Source: Deltaproteobacteria bacterium
GTDB taxonomy: Bacteria; Myxococcota_A; Polyangia; Polyangiales; JAFGIB01
DNA: 45,198 nucleotides
Assembly: GCA_016929805.1 (NCBI GenBank)
Contig: JAFGIB010000198.1
Location: 1-45,198 of the forward strand
Direction: 5' to 3'
The translations under genes and the position numbers were made by a program. Shown here in pieces: positions 7,177 to 16,284 of this stretch. Numbering within the stretch: position 1 is the first letter of the stretch; every line of letters starts with the position of its first letter. Below the pieces are notes generated by a model. That model ran no database searches. It had not been told where the DNA came from and worked only from the letters and a program-made list of their open reading frames with translations.

Positions 7177-8925
7177 CTAGTAATCGAGGTCGCGGAAAAG
7201 TCTACGCTTGGCGGGTTCTATACTCGGCGCTGGCTTGGATTCGATCTTCTCGTTCTGCGGCTCCGCCGCGGATTTATACTTATTAGCAAGATCGCGGCGA
7301 GCGCGGCGCTTTGGCCTTTTACCGGCCGGCTCGCGCGGTTTCTTCCCGTGCTCGTTCGTCTCGAGCCTCGGCCGTCGATCAGTCGATGTAAGTTCATGAG
7401 ATGTAAGCGCGGTCCGGTCGTCGACCTCAGAAGTGGTCGAAAATGCAACGCTTTGGCTCTCTGATTGCTCACCGGCCGGCTCGAAAAGTCGAGCGTGATT
7501 TAGCGCCTCTGTAACCTCGGACGCTGTTAGCCCGTGCTCGTCGGCGGCTTCCCCGGGCTTTGGTGCGGAAAGGGATCGGCCGCTTTCGTTACGCGAGGGA
7601 AAAGCGCCATCTATCTTCTTTTTATCGCGCTCGGCAACGCTCGCCGAGCCTCTGCGTTCGCCGGGAGGCCCTGCCCGATCGATGCTTGAATCCACCATGA
7701 CGAAGCTAGATAAAGCGACTAAAGAAAACAGTACCGCGGGAATGAGAGCGACGAATAGCTGTTTCGGTGAGGGTCTGATCCAGGATGGCCGCATTTGCGA
7801 CGGCCGGTCGGCCATGCTCCAAGAAAACGGTGTTGAGCTCTCGGCCGTCTGCATCGAGGTCGCGGACAACCGCTGGGCGTCCCGATGCGGTGTCGCTAGC
7901 GGATCACTCGCTCGATCGGTTCCGCCGTTGCCCGAAATCGCTTTGACGAGATCCTTATTAAAACAATAATTTTTTATTTTTTCCTCTACGCGAGCTTGCG
8001 ATGATTCGGGCGCGCTCAATCGGTTCGGCCGCGGCATGACGGAGATCGTTAGTCCCCTGCTGCCAAACCGTTGCTCCACCGCTTTGAGGAGTCTCTCCTG
8101 CATCTCTCGCGCGTTGGCGAAACGTTCGTCTCGCTCCCGATGCATGGCGCGGGAGACGACTTGGGATATGGCCGGACCCACCTCGGGTCGAAGCTCTAAA
8201 ACCGAAGGGGTGTTTGCCTGAACGATCGCGATGACGAGGTCCCCGATGTTCTCCGCGTCGAACGGAAGATGACCGGTTAGAGCCTCGTATAGGATCACGC
8301 CCATGCTATAGATGTCGGTTCTTTGGTCGATATCCCGAATACCCCGAACCTGCTCGGGCGACATGTAGTGCGGAGTGCCGACGAGGAATCCCTCCTTGGT
8401 AGTGAGAGCTGAACGCGGACCGGATAAATCCAGGCTGCGCGAAATACCAAAATCAAAAATTTTCGGGTATACGCCGGCCTCGTCGTACTGCAAAAAGATG
8501 TTTTCCGGTTTGATATCGCGATGCACGATTCCCGCGTCGTGAGCTACGGAAAGCCCCCGGAGGGTGAGGTTTACGATATGCATCAGTTCGTTGACCGCCA
8601 GGGGCGGAGAGCGAACCAGGCGCGCGCCGAGCGTCTCTCCGCGCAGCATCTCCATGACCATGAATGGTGTTCCTTGATCGGTGGTGCCAAAATCCAATAC
8701 ATCCACCACATTGCGGTGGCGCACCGCCGCGGCGATGCGCGCTTCTCGAAGAAATTGCGCGGTGAGCGCTTCGTAATCCTCGTCGCCTCGAACCTGTAGA
8801 AATTTCACCGCTACCGGACGATCGAGCGCTAAATGCACACCCGCCCAGACACTCGACATACCCCCTTTCCCGATCGGCCCAGCGAGACGATACCGATCGC
8901 CGATGATCTCACCCTCAAACGGCAC
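7177..8925 (-). CDS. Membrane Ser/Thr protein kinase (PknB-like)
   Basis: Hanks-type kinase of 582 residues. The catalytic domain spans about 8-285: glycine loop GKGGMSSVWAG (19-29), ATP-anchoring K41 in VAVKFLQ, catalytic loop HRDIKPEN (135-142) with D137, DFG (158-160), and GTPHYMSPE in the activation segment. All key residues are present, so it should be active. A proline/serine-rich juxtamembrane segment leads to one transmembrane helix (LFVALIPAVLFSLVALSSFV, about 390-409). A long, polar, Lys/Arg/Glu-rich tail is presumably extracytoplasmic, without PASTA repeats. The gene starts 26 bp from the divergently oriented TPR gene at 8952. The short divergent region suggests shared regulation, or that one of the two starts lies further downstream. 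The substrate is unknown. Confidence 0.93.
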   Translation of the reverse strand: MPFEGEIIGDRYRLAGPIGKGGMSSVWAGVHLALDRPVAVKFLQVRGDEDYEALTAQFLREARIAAAVRHRNVVDVLDFGTTDQGTPFMVMEMLRGETLGARLVRSPPLAVNELMHIVNLTLRGLSVAHDAGIVHRDIKPENIFLQYDEAGVYPKIFDFGISRSLDLSGPRSALTTKEGFLVGTPHYMSPEQVRGIRDIDQRTDIYSMGVILYEALTGHLPFDAENIGDLVIAIVQANTPSVLELRPEVGPAISQVVSRAMHRERDERFANAREMQERLLKAVEQRFGSRGLTISVMPRPNRLSAPESSQARVEEKIKNYCFNKDLVKAISGNGGTDRASDPLATPHRDAQRLSATSMQTAESSTPFSWSMADRPSQMRPSWIRPSPKQLFVALIPAVLFSLVALSSFVMVDSSIDRAGPPGERRGSASVAERDKKKIDGAFPSRNESGRSLSAPKPGEAADEHGLTASEVTEALNHARLFEPAGEQSESQSVAFSTTSEVDDRTALTSHELTSTDRRPRLETNEHGKKPREPAGKRPKRRARRDLANKYKSAAEPQNEKIESKPAPSIEPAKRRLFRDLDY

Positions 8926-8951
8926 GAATTACACCCGTATCAATTATTGCA

Positions 8952-9761
8952 ATGGCAACGAAACGCACCTCTAAAGATATATACGACGTTGGGTCCGAGT
9001 TTTTGGTGGGTGTAGTGCTGATAACGCTCTCTATCTGCGCCACCGGACAGGCGCAGACGGCTGAACAGACCGCGCTGGCACGCTCGCTTTTTCATAGAGG
9101 GATTGAGCTTTACGACAACGGCGAATGGCAACAGGCATCCGATCACCTGCGACGATCGTTGGCTCTGCGGCAGTCGCCGGTCGCGGCATACAACCTCGCG
9201 CTATCGCTTCAACCTCAGCAACGTTTGATCGAAGCCTCCGAACTGTTGCGGCAAATCGTACGGGATGAACAAGCCGACGCGCAGCTTCGCGAAGCCTCAA
9301 AAGAAATCCTCCATCGGATTGTCCCGAAAATCGGGGCCCTTACCGTACGAATAGAGGGCGACGCGACCGGAGTCTCTTTTGCCCTGGATTCGAAGCCCTT
9401 ACCTCGTGAAGCGATCGGCGTCGAAGTGCCGATCGACCCCGGTTCGCACCTGCTGGCGGCAATACGAAATAACGACGAGATCGCATCGCTTCAAGAGACG
9501 ATCGAAGAGGGGCAAAAGCGCGAGATGCTGCTAACGTTGCCGCCCAAGCCGGCTGTTCAACCGCTGGATCTTTCCCCGCGAAAAGCGAGTGAAACAAAAC
9601 GAAAGCAAGCGGCCAAAGGGGGCACTGGTCGCTATTTTCGCGAGATCAGAGATGAGGAGGCGGTTGACAGTATTTTTACCAGTGGTTGGTTTTGGGTAGC
9701 CGCGGCGGTCGTGGTAGGAGCAGTGGTGACGATATCTCTGGTCGCTGACTCCGGGAACTGA
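8952..9761 (+). CDS. TPR/PEGA-like membrane protein, divergent partner of kinase
   Basis: A 269-residue protein. A hydrophobic N-terminal segment (FLVGVVLITLSICATGQAQ) is a signal peptide or anchor. It is followed by two to three tetratricopeptide-like helical hairpins at about 40-115 (LFHRGIELYDNGEWQQASDH, then a second unit with YNLALSL). A beta-rich PEGA-like stretch at about 115-175 includes VRIEGDATGVSFALDSKPL and IDPGSHLLAAI. After a charged linker comes a C-terminal transmembrane helix (FWVAAAVVVGAVVTISLVAD). This TPR-PEGA-TM arrangement is frequently found next to Ser/Thr kinases in myxobacteria-like genomes, fitting its divergent position beside the kinase. No ribosome site is visible before the ATG; a downstream TTG/GTG near residue 18 is an alternative start. 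Confidence 0.7.
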   Translation: MATKRTSKDIYDVGSEFLVGVVLITLSICATGQAQTAEQTALARSLFHRGIELYDNGEWQQASDHLRRSLALRQSPVAAYNLALSLQPQQRLIEASELLRQIVRDEQADAQLREASKEILHRIVPKIGALTVRIEGDATGVSFALDSKPLPREAIGVEVPIDPGSHLLAAIRNNDEIASLQETIEEGQKREMLLTLPPKPAVQPLDLSPRKASETKRKQAAKGGTGRYFREIRDEEAVDSIFTSGWFWVAAAVVVGAVVTISLVADSGN

Positions 9762-9844
9762 GTAACGCGAAAACACCGGTCGCGAGACTTCGAGCTCTTT
9801 TCGTGCTAACGTTGGCGGTTTTCTAACCTGAAACTGCTGAAAAA

Positions 9845-10624
9845 ATGATCACCACCATACATATTGAATCAGCTCTCGATCTAAATCGTATCGCGGCGTA
9901 TCTGGAAGGCCTCGAGGAAACGATTATTTACAAACTGATCGATCGGGCTCAGTTCGCGGAAAACCGTATTGCTTACCAGATTGGAAAAAGTGGATTTCAA
10001 GGAGCCGGAGAGCTGAGCCTGTTAGATTTGCGACTCCGGCGTCAAGAGGAGATGGACGTTGAGTTCGGTCGATTCTGCGTTCCGGAGGAAAGGCCGTTTA
10101 ATGACGGCCTGCCGAATCCGAAACGCGACGTAACGCTTCCTCCTAGCTGTCTGAACATCGATAACTACGACGCCGTTAACGTCTCTACGCGAATTCGCGA
10201 AGCATATTGCGCCTTTCTTCCGGATATCTGTCCGGCAGGCGATGACGGGCAATACGGATCGAGCGTGGAAAACGACGTATACGCGCTACAAGCAATCGCC
10301 CGACGCATCCATTTCGGCGCGCTCTATGTGGCGGAAAGCAAGTACCGCTCCGATCCCAACTCGTACGCCGAGCTCGTGCGTCAGAGGGACCGAGAAGCTC
10401 TATTGCGTCTCCTCACCCGTCCCGAAGTGGAGGCGGCGATTCTCAAAAGAGTGGCCGAAAAGGTAACCCATATTCAGTCCTATATCAATCCGGAAGTCCG
10501 CCGCTCGATTCCTCCGGAAGCGGTATTGAACTTCTATCGCACGCAGATCATCCCCCTGACAAAAGAGGGACAAGTTCGCTATTTTCTTAGTAGAAAAATG
10601 TCTATTTTTCCGCCGCGAATATAG
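9845..10624 (+). CDS. Monofunctional chorismate mutase, eukaryotic (yeast/plant) type
   Basis: Converts chorismate to prephenate, the committed step to Phe and Tyr. The 259-residue protein aligns over its whole length with yeast Aro7-type mutases, not with the roughly 90-residue bacterial AroQ domain. Matching blocks are LEETIIYKLIDRAQFA, a GRFCVPEERPF segment, ALQAIARRIHFGALYVAESK and IIPLTKEGQVRYFL. By eye, yeast catalytic R157, K168, E198 and T242 correspond to R154, K166, E196 and T239. Yeast E246 is replaced by Q243, yeast N194 by R192, and R16 by A17 (with R15 nearby). Of the allosteric residues, R76, G138 and S139 (yeast R76, G141, S142) are kept, while yeast R75 and T145 are G75 and E142. 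It follows the TPR gene by 83 nt. No ribosome site is obvious. Confidence 0.88.
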   Translation: MITTIHIESALDLNRIAAYLEGLEETIIYKLIDRAQFAENRIAYQIGKSGFQGAGELSLLDLRLRRQEEMDVEFGRFCVPEERPFNDGLPNPKRDVTLPPSCLNIDNYDAVNVSTRIREAYCAFLPDICPAGDDGQYGSSVENDVYALQAIARRIHFGALYVAESKYRSDPNSYAELVRQRDREALLRLLTRPEVEAAILKRVAEKVTHIQSYINPEVRRSIPPEAVLNFYRTQIIPLTKEGQVRYFLSRKMSIFPPRI

Positions 10625-10657
10625 TCCTATATCAAGGGCGCAAGGGCGTGTCCCTAG

Positions 10658-11086
10658 TTACTCCGCCTGCCGCTCGCTATCACCGCGCCCTCCGTCGATC
10701 GGTTGCGCGGTTTCCCCGCCCTCGATCGCGGCTTCCGCCGCATCAACCGCCGAAGCCGCATCAGCAGTCGAGAATTCCGCCGCGTCAACCGAGGGCAGCG
10801 TCTCTTCGCTCGATTCATCCGAAGATGTCGTTGCGCTCGAATCTCTTTTTGAGATCGTCTCACCGTCTTTATCATCGCCGGCATCCGCTTCCGCATCAGA
10901 CTCTGTCTTTATACAAACACCCCCGCTTCGGCTACCGGAATTGAAATATGTAGCCTTGCACTTATATCCTTTTTCGCAATCTTCGTCGCTATAGCACTCC
11001 TCCGGATTATCTTCGCACGCGAAAAGGGCCACCGCGCCAAAGAAGGTCAAGCATAGTAACAGTGAGAGGTGGTATTTCGGTCTCAT
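10658..11086 (-). CDS. Small Cys-rich, acidic lipoprotein
   Basis: The start was set to the ATG at 11086 because AAGGAGG lies 8 nt upstream; an in-frame ATG at 11104 would overlap that site. The protein (142 residues) begins with a type II signal peptide ending LFAC, so it is probably lipid-anchored. The next 40 residues hold paired cysteines (ECYSDEDCEKGYKCK and GGVC), a small disulfide-knot pattern common in myxobacterial lipoproteins. The remainder is a low-complexity Asp/Ala/Ser/Glu tail, suggesting an extended linker. No function can be assigned. It is convergent with the chorismate mutase gene and divergent from the FAD/Fe-S gene. Confidence 0.68.
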   Translation of the reverse strand: MRPKYHLSLLLCLTFFGAVALFACEDNPEECYSDEDCEKGYKCKATYFNSGSRSGGVCIKTESDAEADAGDDKDGETISKRDSSATTSSDESSEETLPSVDAAEFSTADAASAVDAAEAAIEGGETAQPIDGGRGDSERQAE

Positions 11087-11197
11087 CGCAGCGCCTCCTT
11101 GCATTCGGAGCTCGGGGTCTTAGCATTTTTCCCAGCGATAATTACGCTTGTTACGCGGCCAGTTGTAACGCGGAACGTGAATTCGTACAAGGGTAAC

Positions 11198-14092
11198 ATG
11201 AAGAAAAACAGCCAATTCGAAGCAGCTCTAAGGCGCGAATTAGAAGGCAAGGTACATTTCGATTCATTCAGCCGGCAGCTTTATGCGACGGACGCGAGCA
11301 TGTATCGGTTCGAGCCTCTCGCGGTCGTCATTCCGAAAAACAGAGAGGATGTGGTAAAGACCGTTGGCCTTTGTCGCGAGTATGGAATTTCGATTACCGC
11401 GCGAGGAGCGGGTACCTCGCTGGCCGGACAAGCGGTCGGCAGGGGCGTTCAACTGGATTTCAGCCGTTACCTGGACCGCGTGGTGGAGATAAACCATGAG
11501 CAGAAGTGGGTGAGGGTGGAGCCCGGTGTCGTTCTCGACAATCTCAATCTGAAGCTCGCCCCGTTTGGTTTACAGTTCGCGGCTGATGTTGCGACCGGTT
11601 CTCGAGCCACGATCGGCGGTATGGTCAACAACAACTCCAGCGGCGCTCGCTCGGTTATCCACGGTATGACGGGTGATCAGGTTATCGAGCTAGACGTAGT
11701 CTTGTCCGACGCAAGCCGTTGTCGATTGGGACCGGTGAGCGATCGAGCGCTTGACGAAAAATGCCGCCTTCAGACGCTGGAAGGGAGGTTGTATTGCGAA
11801 ATCCCCGCGCTCGCTCAAGGCTTGGCGCAAGAGATAAGAGAACGGTTTCCGACCGTTCGTCGTCGGGTTAGCGGATACAACCTGGACGCTTTTATAGATC
11901 CGTCAGCCCCGGTCGATCTGTCTCGAATGCTCTGCGGAAGCGAGGGAACGTTAGCTCTCGTGCTCGAGGCCAAGCTCAAACTAACGCCGCTTGCTCCGCA
12001 TCAGGCGCTGGTTCTGGTCGAGTGTAGCGAGATCTTCTCCGCGGCGGCCCTGGTTCCGGAAATTCTCGAACACGCTCCGAGCGCGATCGAGCTTGTGGAT
12101 AAGCTAATCCTCGACCAGACGCGAGCTTCGATCTCCCTCGGACCGGCTCGCGCCTTGCTGAAGTCCGATCCGGGCGCGGTCTTGGTCGTCGAGTTTTGCG
12201 CGGACTCTTTAGACGAGCTGAAAAGCCGGGTAGACCGGCTCGCCGATTGCCTGCGTAAACCAAGCGCGTCCGGTTGCCTGACGCCGCTCTTCGATCGGAT
12301 TGACCAGGATCGGTTTTGGGCCTTGCGCAAAGCCGGCGTCGGCCTTTTGATGGGTATTAAGGGCGATGCCAAGCCGTACGCCTTTGTAGAGGATACGGCG
12401 GTGGAGCCCTCCAAATTGGAGGCATATCTCCGCCGCTTTCACGCTATCGTTACCGCGCACGGCACCGCCGCCGGTTGGTACGGCCACGCCAGCGTCGGCT
12501 GTTTACACATTCGCCCAATAGTCGATCTTAAAAGCGCGGCCGGGCGTGAAACCCTCAGATCAATACTGGACGATATAAGCGAACTGGTCGGCGAATTCGG
12601 CGGCTCGCTGTCCGGAGAGCACGGCGACGGCGTGGTGCGGGGCGCGTATCTCGAAAAAATGTTCGGCTCGCGGCTCTACGGCGCGTTTCGTCGCGTCAAG
12701 CACCTCTTTGACCCGGATGGTCGGTTTAATCCCGGTAAAAAAGTCGATACCCCCGATCCGCTCGACAACCTGCGCGTGCTTTCTCGAGTCGAGGACATCC
12801 CCGAGCTGTCAACCCGTTTCGACTACGCCGAGCAAGGGGGATTCTATCGCGCCGTCGAAATGTGTTCCGGCGTAGGCGAATGCCGAAAAACCCTGAAGGG
12901 ATCGATGTGTCCGTCCTACAGGGCCACGCGCGAAGAGGCATACGCGACGCGGGGGCGGGCGAACGCTTTACGCGCGGCGCTCGAAGGCAGATTGGAAGGC
13001 GGGATAACCAATCCGCAACTCTATCAAGCGCTTGATCTATGCCTCGCCTGCAAGGCCTGTAAGAGCGAGTGCCCTTCGTCCGTGGACATGGCGAGGTTTA
13101 AGGCCGAATTTCTTCACCAATACCATACGAAGCAGGGCGTAACGACGCGCGCCTGGATTACGGGCCGCATGGATCTCGTGCTCAGACTATTGAGCCCTTT
13201 TGCGCTTTTTATCAACTACGCGGCGCGCCAACCATTGATCAGGCTGTTGATCGAGAAGCTCATGGGATTCGATCGGCGCCGATTGCTTCCTCGATTCGCG
13301 CCAAAGAGCTTTCGCAGTAATTTTTACCGTCAAGGCTCAAAGCGGCTCGCGGCGCAGAATAAACAGGTCATTCTCTTTACCGACTGCTGGACGAACTACA
13401 ACGAGCCCGAAATCGGCAGCGCCGCGGTAACGGTGCTGAAAGCGGCGGGATACGGCGTCGAGCTGGCGAAAACGCGTTGTTGCGGCCGTCCCGCGATCAG
13501 CCAAGGACAGCTCGAAAGGGCGGCCGCGCTCGCCCGGCACAACATTGCTATTCTCTATCCACGGGTAAAAGCCGGCAGCGTGGTCGTGGGAATCGAGCCG
13601 AGTTGTCTGTTGACGATCCGGGACGAGTACCTCGCTCTACTCGGCGGAGAAGAAAAAAAACGGGCTCGCCGGGTCGCCGATTCGAGCCTACTGATAGATG
13701 AGTTTTTAGCCGGCCTACCCCGGGAAAGCTGGGACGCGATCCGCTGGAAAACGGCGCCTCAGACTCTTCTGGTTCACGCACATTGCCACCAAAAGGCCTT
13801 GGTCGGCAACGATTCTCTCGAGTCGCTTCTCGCGAGAATACCAGGCTTGGAGGTACAAATGATAGACTCGGGGTGCTGCGGAATGGCGGGGGCGTTCGGA
13901 TACGAGGTCGAGCATTACGCGGTTAGTCAAGCCTGTTTCGACCAAGACTTGGCTTCGGTGCTAAAAGCGGCCGACCAATCGCAAATGGTGCTTGCGGCCG
14001 GCTTTAGTTGCCGCCGTCAGATCGAGCATTTTACCGGCCGTCAACCAAAGCATCCCGTCGAATTTCTCGCTGGTTTGCTCACCCATAGATAG
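11198..14092 (+). CDS. FAD- and Fe-S-dependent D-2-hydroxyacid dehydrogenase (D-lactate/glycolate oxidase-like)
   Basis: A fused flavin/iron-sulfur oxidoreductase (964 residues from the ATG at 11198; the open frame reaches 11069 but only this ATG follows a GGGTAAC site). An N-terminal FAD PCMH domain contains ITARGAGTSLAGQAVGRG (from about 11393). A FAD-oxidase C-terminal domain with GHASVGCLHIRP and GSLSGEHGDGVVRG follows. Then come two 4Fe-4S-type Cys clusters (CSGVGECRK..CPSY and CLACKACKSECP, 12859-13090). Two CCG domains close the protein (RCCGRPA near 13478; HAHCHQKAL and SGCCGMAGAFGYE near 13775-13905). This is the layout of the YdiJ/Dld-II/GlcD-GlcF fusion family, which oxidises D-2-hydroxyacids and passes electrons to a membrane acceptor. 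Substrate is uncertain. All Cys motifs look intact. Confidence 0.9.
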   Translation: MKKNSQFEAALRRELEGKVHFDSFSRQLYATDASMYRFEPLAVVIPKNREDVVKTVGLCREYGISITARGAGTSLAGQAVGRGVQLDFSRYLDRVVEINHEQKWVRVEPGVVLDNLNLKLAPFGLQFAADVATGSRATIGGMVNNNSSGARSVIHGMTGDQVIELDVVLSDASRCRLGPVSDRALDEKCRLQTLEGRLYCEIPALAQGLAQEIRERFPTVRRRVSGYNLDAFIDPSAPVDLSRMLCGSEGTLALVLEAKLKLTPLAPHQALVLVECSEIFSAAALVPEILEHAPSAIELVDKLILDQTRASISLGPARALLKSDPGAVLVVEFCADSLDELKSRVDRLADCLRKPSASGCLTPLFDRIDQDRFWALRKAGVGLLMGIKGDAKPYAFVEDTAVEPSKLEAYLRRFHAIVTAHGTAAGWYGHASVGCLHIRPIVDLKSAAGRETLRSILDDISELVGEFGGSLSGEHGDGVVRGAYLEKMFGSRLYGAFRRVKHLFDPDGRFNPGKKVDTPDPLDNLRVLSRVEDIPELSTRFDYAEQGGFYRAVEMCSGVGECRKTLKGSMCPSYRATREEAYATRGRANALRAALEGRLEGGITNPQLYQALDLCLACKACKSECPSSVDMARFKAEFLHQYHTKQGVTTRAWITGRMDLVLRLLSPFALFINYAARQPLIRLLIEKLMGFDRRRLLPRFAPKSFRSNFYRQGSKRLAAQNKQVILFTDCWTNYNEPEIGSAAVTVLKAAGYGVELAKTRCCGRPAISQGQLERAAALARHNIAILYPRVKAGSVVVGIEPSCLLTIRDEYLALLGGEEKKRARRVADSSLLIDEFLAGLPRESWDAIRWKTAPQTLLVHAHCHQKALVGNDSLESLLARIPGLEVQMIDSGCCGMAGAFGYEVEHYAVSQACFDQDLASVLKAADQSQMVLAAGFSCRRQIEHFTGRQPKHPVEFLAGLLTHR

Positions 14093-14123
14093 AGACCTGA
14101 CACCGTGGGCAAAAAATACTACA

Positions 14124-15113
14124 ATGCCGCTTATGCTTACTAAAAACAATCCAGTAAACACAAAGCAGCGTGATATCCCAATCGCGATCGCCTGGCTGGC
14201 GACTGTGGTATTCGTTTTAGCTTTTAGTTGCAACAAAAGTCAGCAAACCGCTCCAACTGTCTACTCTTCGGCCTCGTCCTTGAGCTATGCGATGGAATAT
14301 CCCTCGCGGCTTGAGAAGCTGAATCAGAAGTTTCTCGACGCGAGCGCGAAAGCCCGTTCGAATTGGAACGAATTTGGACGCTTCGCGGGTGCGCTAAACC
14401 GACCGCGTTGGGATCAGGTCAAGACGGTTTATAAGCAAGCGGACATGGCCGGTAGAAGCGAAGCCATCGTCGACTGGATGAGACAAAGCGGCTACATCAC
14501 GGAGTTTATCGAGTCCAACGACGGAACACTTGCTCAGCGCATCGGCACTCACGTCAACTCTCAGATCAATAAGAAAGAAGACCCGGCGGTCGAAGACATC
14601 GATTCGCGTCCTTTTGTGCGTTGGGCGCTGAAGGATGCTACGGAAAAACTCGTCGAGAAGCGTTACCGGGAACTGAACGAAGCGCACCGCTTTGTCGCCA
14701 TGTATGGCGAGACCCTGGGCAAGAAAAATCTTAGGAATCTCGAGGGTCAGGTCGATTCCATAACCGAAGCGAGCTTCATCGTCTATATTCTATTGATCGA
14801 TCTCAAACAACAAGTGCAGACGCGCGTGGACGAGGCCGGCGAGGTAAAAAATACATTGGATAATGAAATCGAGGGGCTACAGCTTATCGCGGACGATCCC
14901 GCGAGCGGCAAAGATGCGAAAGCGGCCGCGAGCCGAAGGATTTCGGAGCTGCTAAAGGTTAAAGCGCCGATTGACGCTCATACGGAAAAAGCTAACAAGC
15001 TGATCGAAGAGTTTGAACTGCGGCTCGAACAGTTCCAAAAGGAATATCAAGACAAGTTCTCAATCCTAATCGACGCTGTCGAACAGATGGAAGCCAAGCA
15101 GGGTCAACCTTAA
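14124..15113 (+). CDS. Helical coiled-coil lipoprotein
   Basis: The frame is open from 13992, but the ATG at 14124 (or 14133) gives a lipoprotein signal peptide ending FVLAFSCNKS, so translation should begin there, 31 nt after the FAD/Fe-S gene. Of about 330 residues, nearly all after the lipobox is predicted helical and highly charged. Long heptad-like stretches near the end (VKNTLDNEIEGLQLIADDPA, KANKLIEEFELRLEQFQKEY) are consistent with a coiled coil. No catalytic motif is recognised. A periplasmic, lipid-anchored structural or adaptor protein is plausible. The last codons CCT TAA are also the first bases of a family C repeat. Confidence 0.65.
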   Translation: MPLMLTKNNPVNTKQRDIPIAIAWLATVVFVLAFSCNKSQQTAPTVYSSASSLSYAMEYPSRLEKLNQKFLDASAKARSNWNEFGRFAGALNRPRWDQVKTVYKQADMAGRSEAIVDWMRQSGYITEFIESNDGTLAQRIGTHVNSQINKKEDPAVEDIDSRPFVRWALKDATEKLVEKRYRELNEAHRFVAMYGETLGKKNLRNLEGQVDSITEASFIVYILLIDLKQQVQTRVDEAGEVKNTLDNEIEGLQLIADDPASGKDAKAAASRRISELLKVKAPIDAHTEKANKLIEEFELRLEQFQKEYQDKFSILIDAVEQMEAKQGQP

Positions 15114-15184
15114 AGTTGCAAAAAACGTCGAGCGGAAACGCGAAAAAAGCGCCGAACGGCTGTTCGCAATAACCTCAGCGCTTT
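15108..15184. terminator. Family C half element with hairpin between convergent genes
   Basis: CCTTAAAGTTGCAAAAAACG, then TCGAGCGGAAACGCGAAAAA, matches one family C arm and begins inside the stop codon of the 14124 gene. The expected second arm is absent. Instead AAAGCGC (15146-15152) pairs with GCGCTTT (15178-15184), making a hairpin placed symmetrically between the convergent genes ending at 15113 and 15201. It probably ends transcription in both directions. Confidence 0.55.
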
Positions 15185-15200
15185 CGGTTCTTTCGAATTT

Positions 15201-16112
15201 TTAATAAACCAAGGCTTGTGAGCGAAGCGTTTCGATTTCCCTCATCGAGACCCCCATGGCGAGAAGATAGCCTTGCACTCCTCCGATCCTCTCGATCTCC
15301 TCAAGCACGGCTTCTAAGCTGGCGGGATAAGACGAGAGACCGGATTCTCGCGTGAGTTCGTATTCGGCGAGTACCACATCGGCTGGCGCGCCCAACGCAA
15401 GCAAAATCACCGCGACGAGCACGCCGGTGCGGTCGCGACCGTAAATACAGCTAATATAAATGGGATACGCGTCCGGATCTCCGAGCAGGTCGAATGCCGC
15501 GGCAACCGAATCGGCGGTGTATAGATCCGCGAGGTAGTCCTGCGGACTGACGGAATAGGGAGTCGGCATCGGAGCGCGGACGACCGTAGCCCACTCTTCT
15601 ATACATTCGGCGTCTGCCACGTCTGCCCGCTCGGACGGTGTCCGAAGATCGATCACGCTCCTAATTGCGAGCTGCTCGAAGGCTTGGCAGCCTTGCCGAG
15701 AAAGGTCCGTTAGCATCGAGCCTCGATATATCAGGTCGCAGCCGACGGTCGCTCCTCCCGCGACCGGCGTCCCGCCGAGGTCGCGCGCGTTTGCAACCTC
15801 TTGCTCAAGAATCCACCGCCCCGGTTGACACGCATCGGTCACGCTCGCGACCTCGACCCCGGCGTCTACCGCTGCTTCTGTTTCACCTACATTACCGCCG
15901 TCGACCGTAGTCATGTCCTCGCCCGAGTCTAGTTCCGCAACCGTCGGTTCGCGACGATCGCGCGCACGGTTACTTCGATCCGCGGAAATTTGTGGGGAAA
16001 CATCGATCGCGCACTTTGCCAAAGCGCACAGCAGTACAGCGGTCGATACACGACGTAAAACCTCGAGAACTATCCTATGAATCGATAGAGACATATAATA
16101 TACATACAACAT
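15201..16112 (-). CDS. Secreted tyrosine-phosphatase-like protein (PTP/LipA type)
   Basis: The N-terminus is hydrophobic (VSTAVLLCALAKCAIDVS), probably a signal peptide. A polar Asp/Glu-rich linker runs to about residue 95. The domain from about 105 follows the bacterial tyrosine/lipid phosphatase layout (Y_phosphatase3-like): ARDLGGTPV (109-117), IYRGSML, SVIDLRTPSER (152-162), and a P-loop ISCIYGRDRTG with nucleophile C222 and R228 in the CX5R spacing. The residue before the Cys is Ser221, where most PTPs have His, which would be expected to alter the nucleophile's pKa. The start is uncertain: neither the ATG at 16112 nor that at 16094 has a clear ribosome site. It converges on the 14124 lipoprotein gene. 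Confidence 0.82.
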   Translation of the reverse strand: MLYVYYMSLSIHRIVLEVLRRVSTAVLLCALAKCAIDVSPQISADRSNRARDRREPTVAELDSGEDMTTVDGGNVGETEAAVDAGVEVASVTDACQPGRWILEQEVANARDLGGTPVAGGATVGCDLIYRGSMLTDLSRQGCQAFEQLAIRSVIDLRTPSERADVADAECIEEWATVVRAPMPTPYSVSPQDYLADLYTADSVAAAFDLLGDPDAYPIYISCIYGRDRTGVLVAVILLALGAPADVVLAEYELTRESGLSSYPASLEAVLEEIERIGGVQGYLLAMGVSMREIETLRSQALVY

Positions 16113-16284
16113 CTATAGCCGAGTTTCGAGGCGGACGCGTAATATCAATTTGGTTTGAAAAGCGCGTTATGGTTCAATAGGGATATAGAACAGCGATCGA
16201 GTTAGTGCGGTCTCAGCAAAGAGGTGATGTTCGAATCGATTCGGGACGCTAGAATAAGCCTCTTTGCCAGCATTAGAAAGTTCC

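Noticed and set aside
10648-10944. 98-residue Pro/Arg/His-rich frame opposite the small lipoprotein
   Set aside because: Low-complexity reverse reading of the Asp/Ala/Ser tail of a gene with a strong AAGGAGG start.
12001-12414. 137-residue minus-strand frame within the FAD/Fe-S gene
   Set aside because: Lies wholly within a well-defined enzyme on the other strand.
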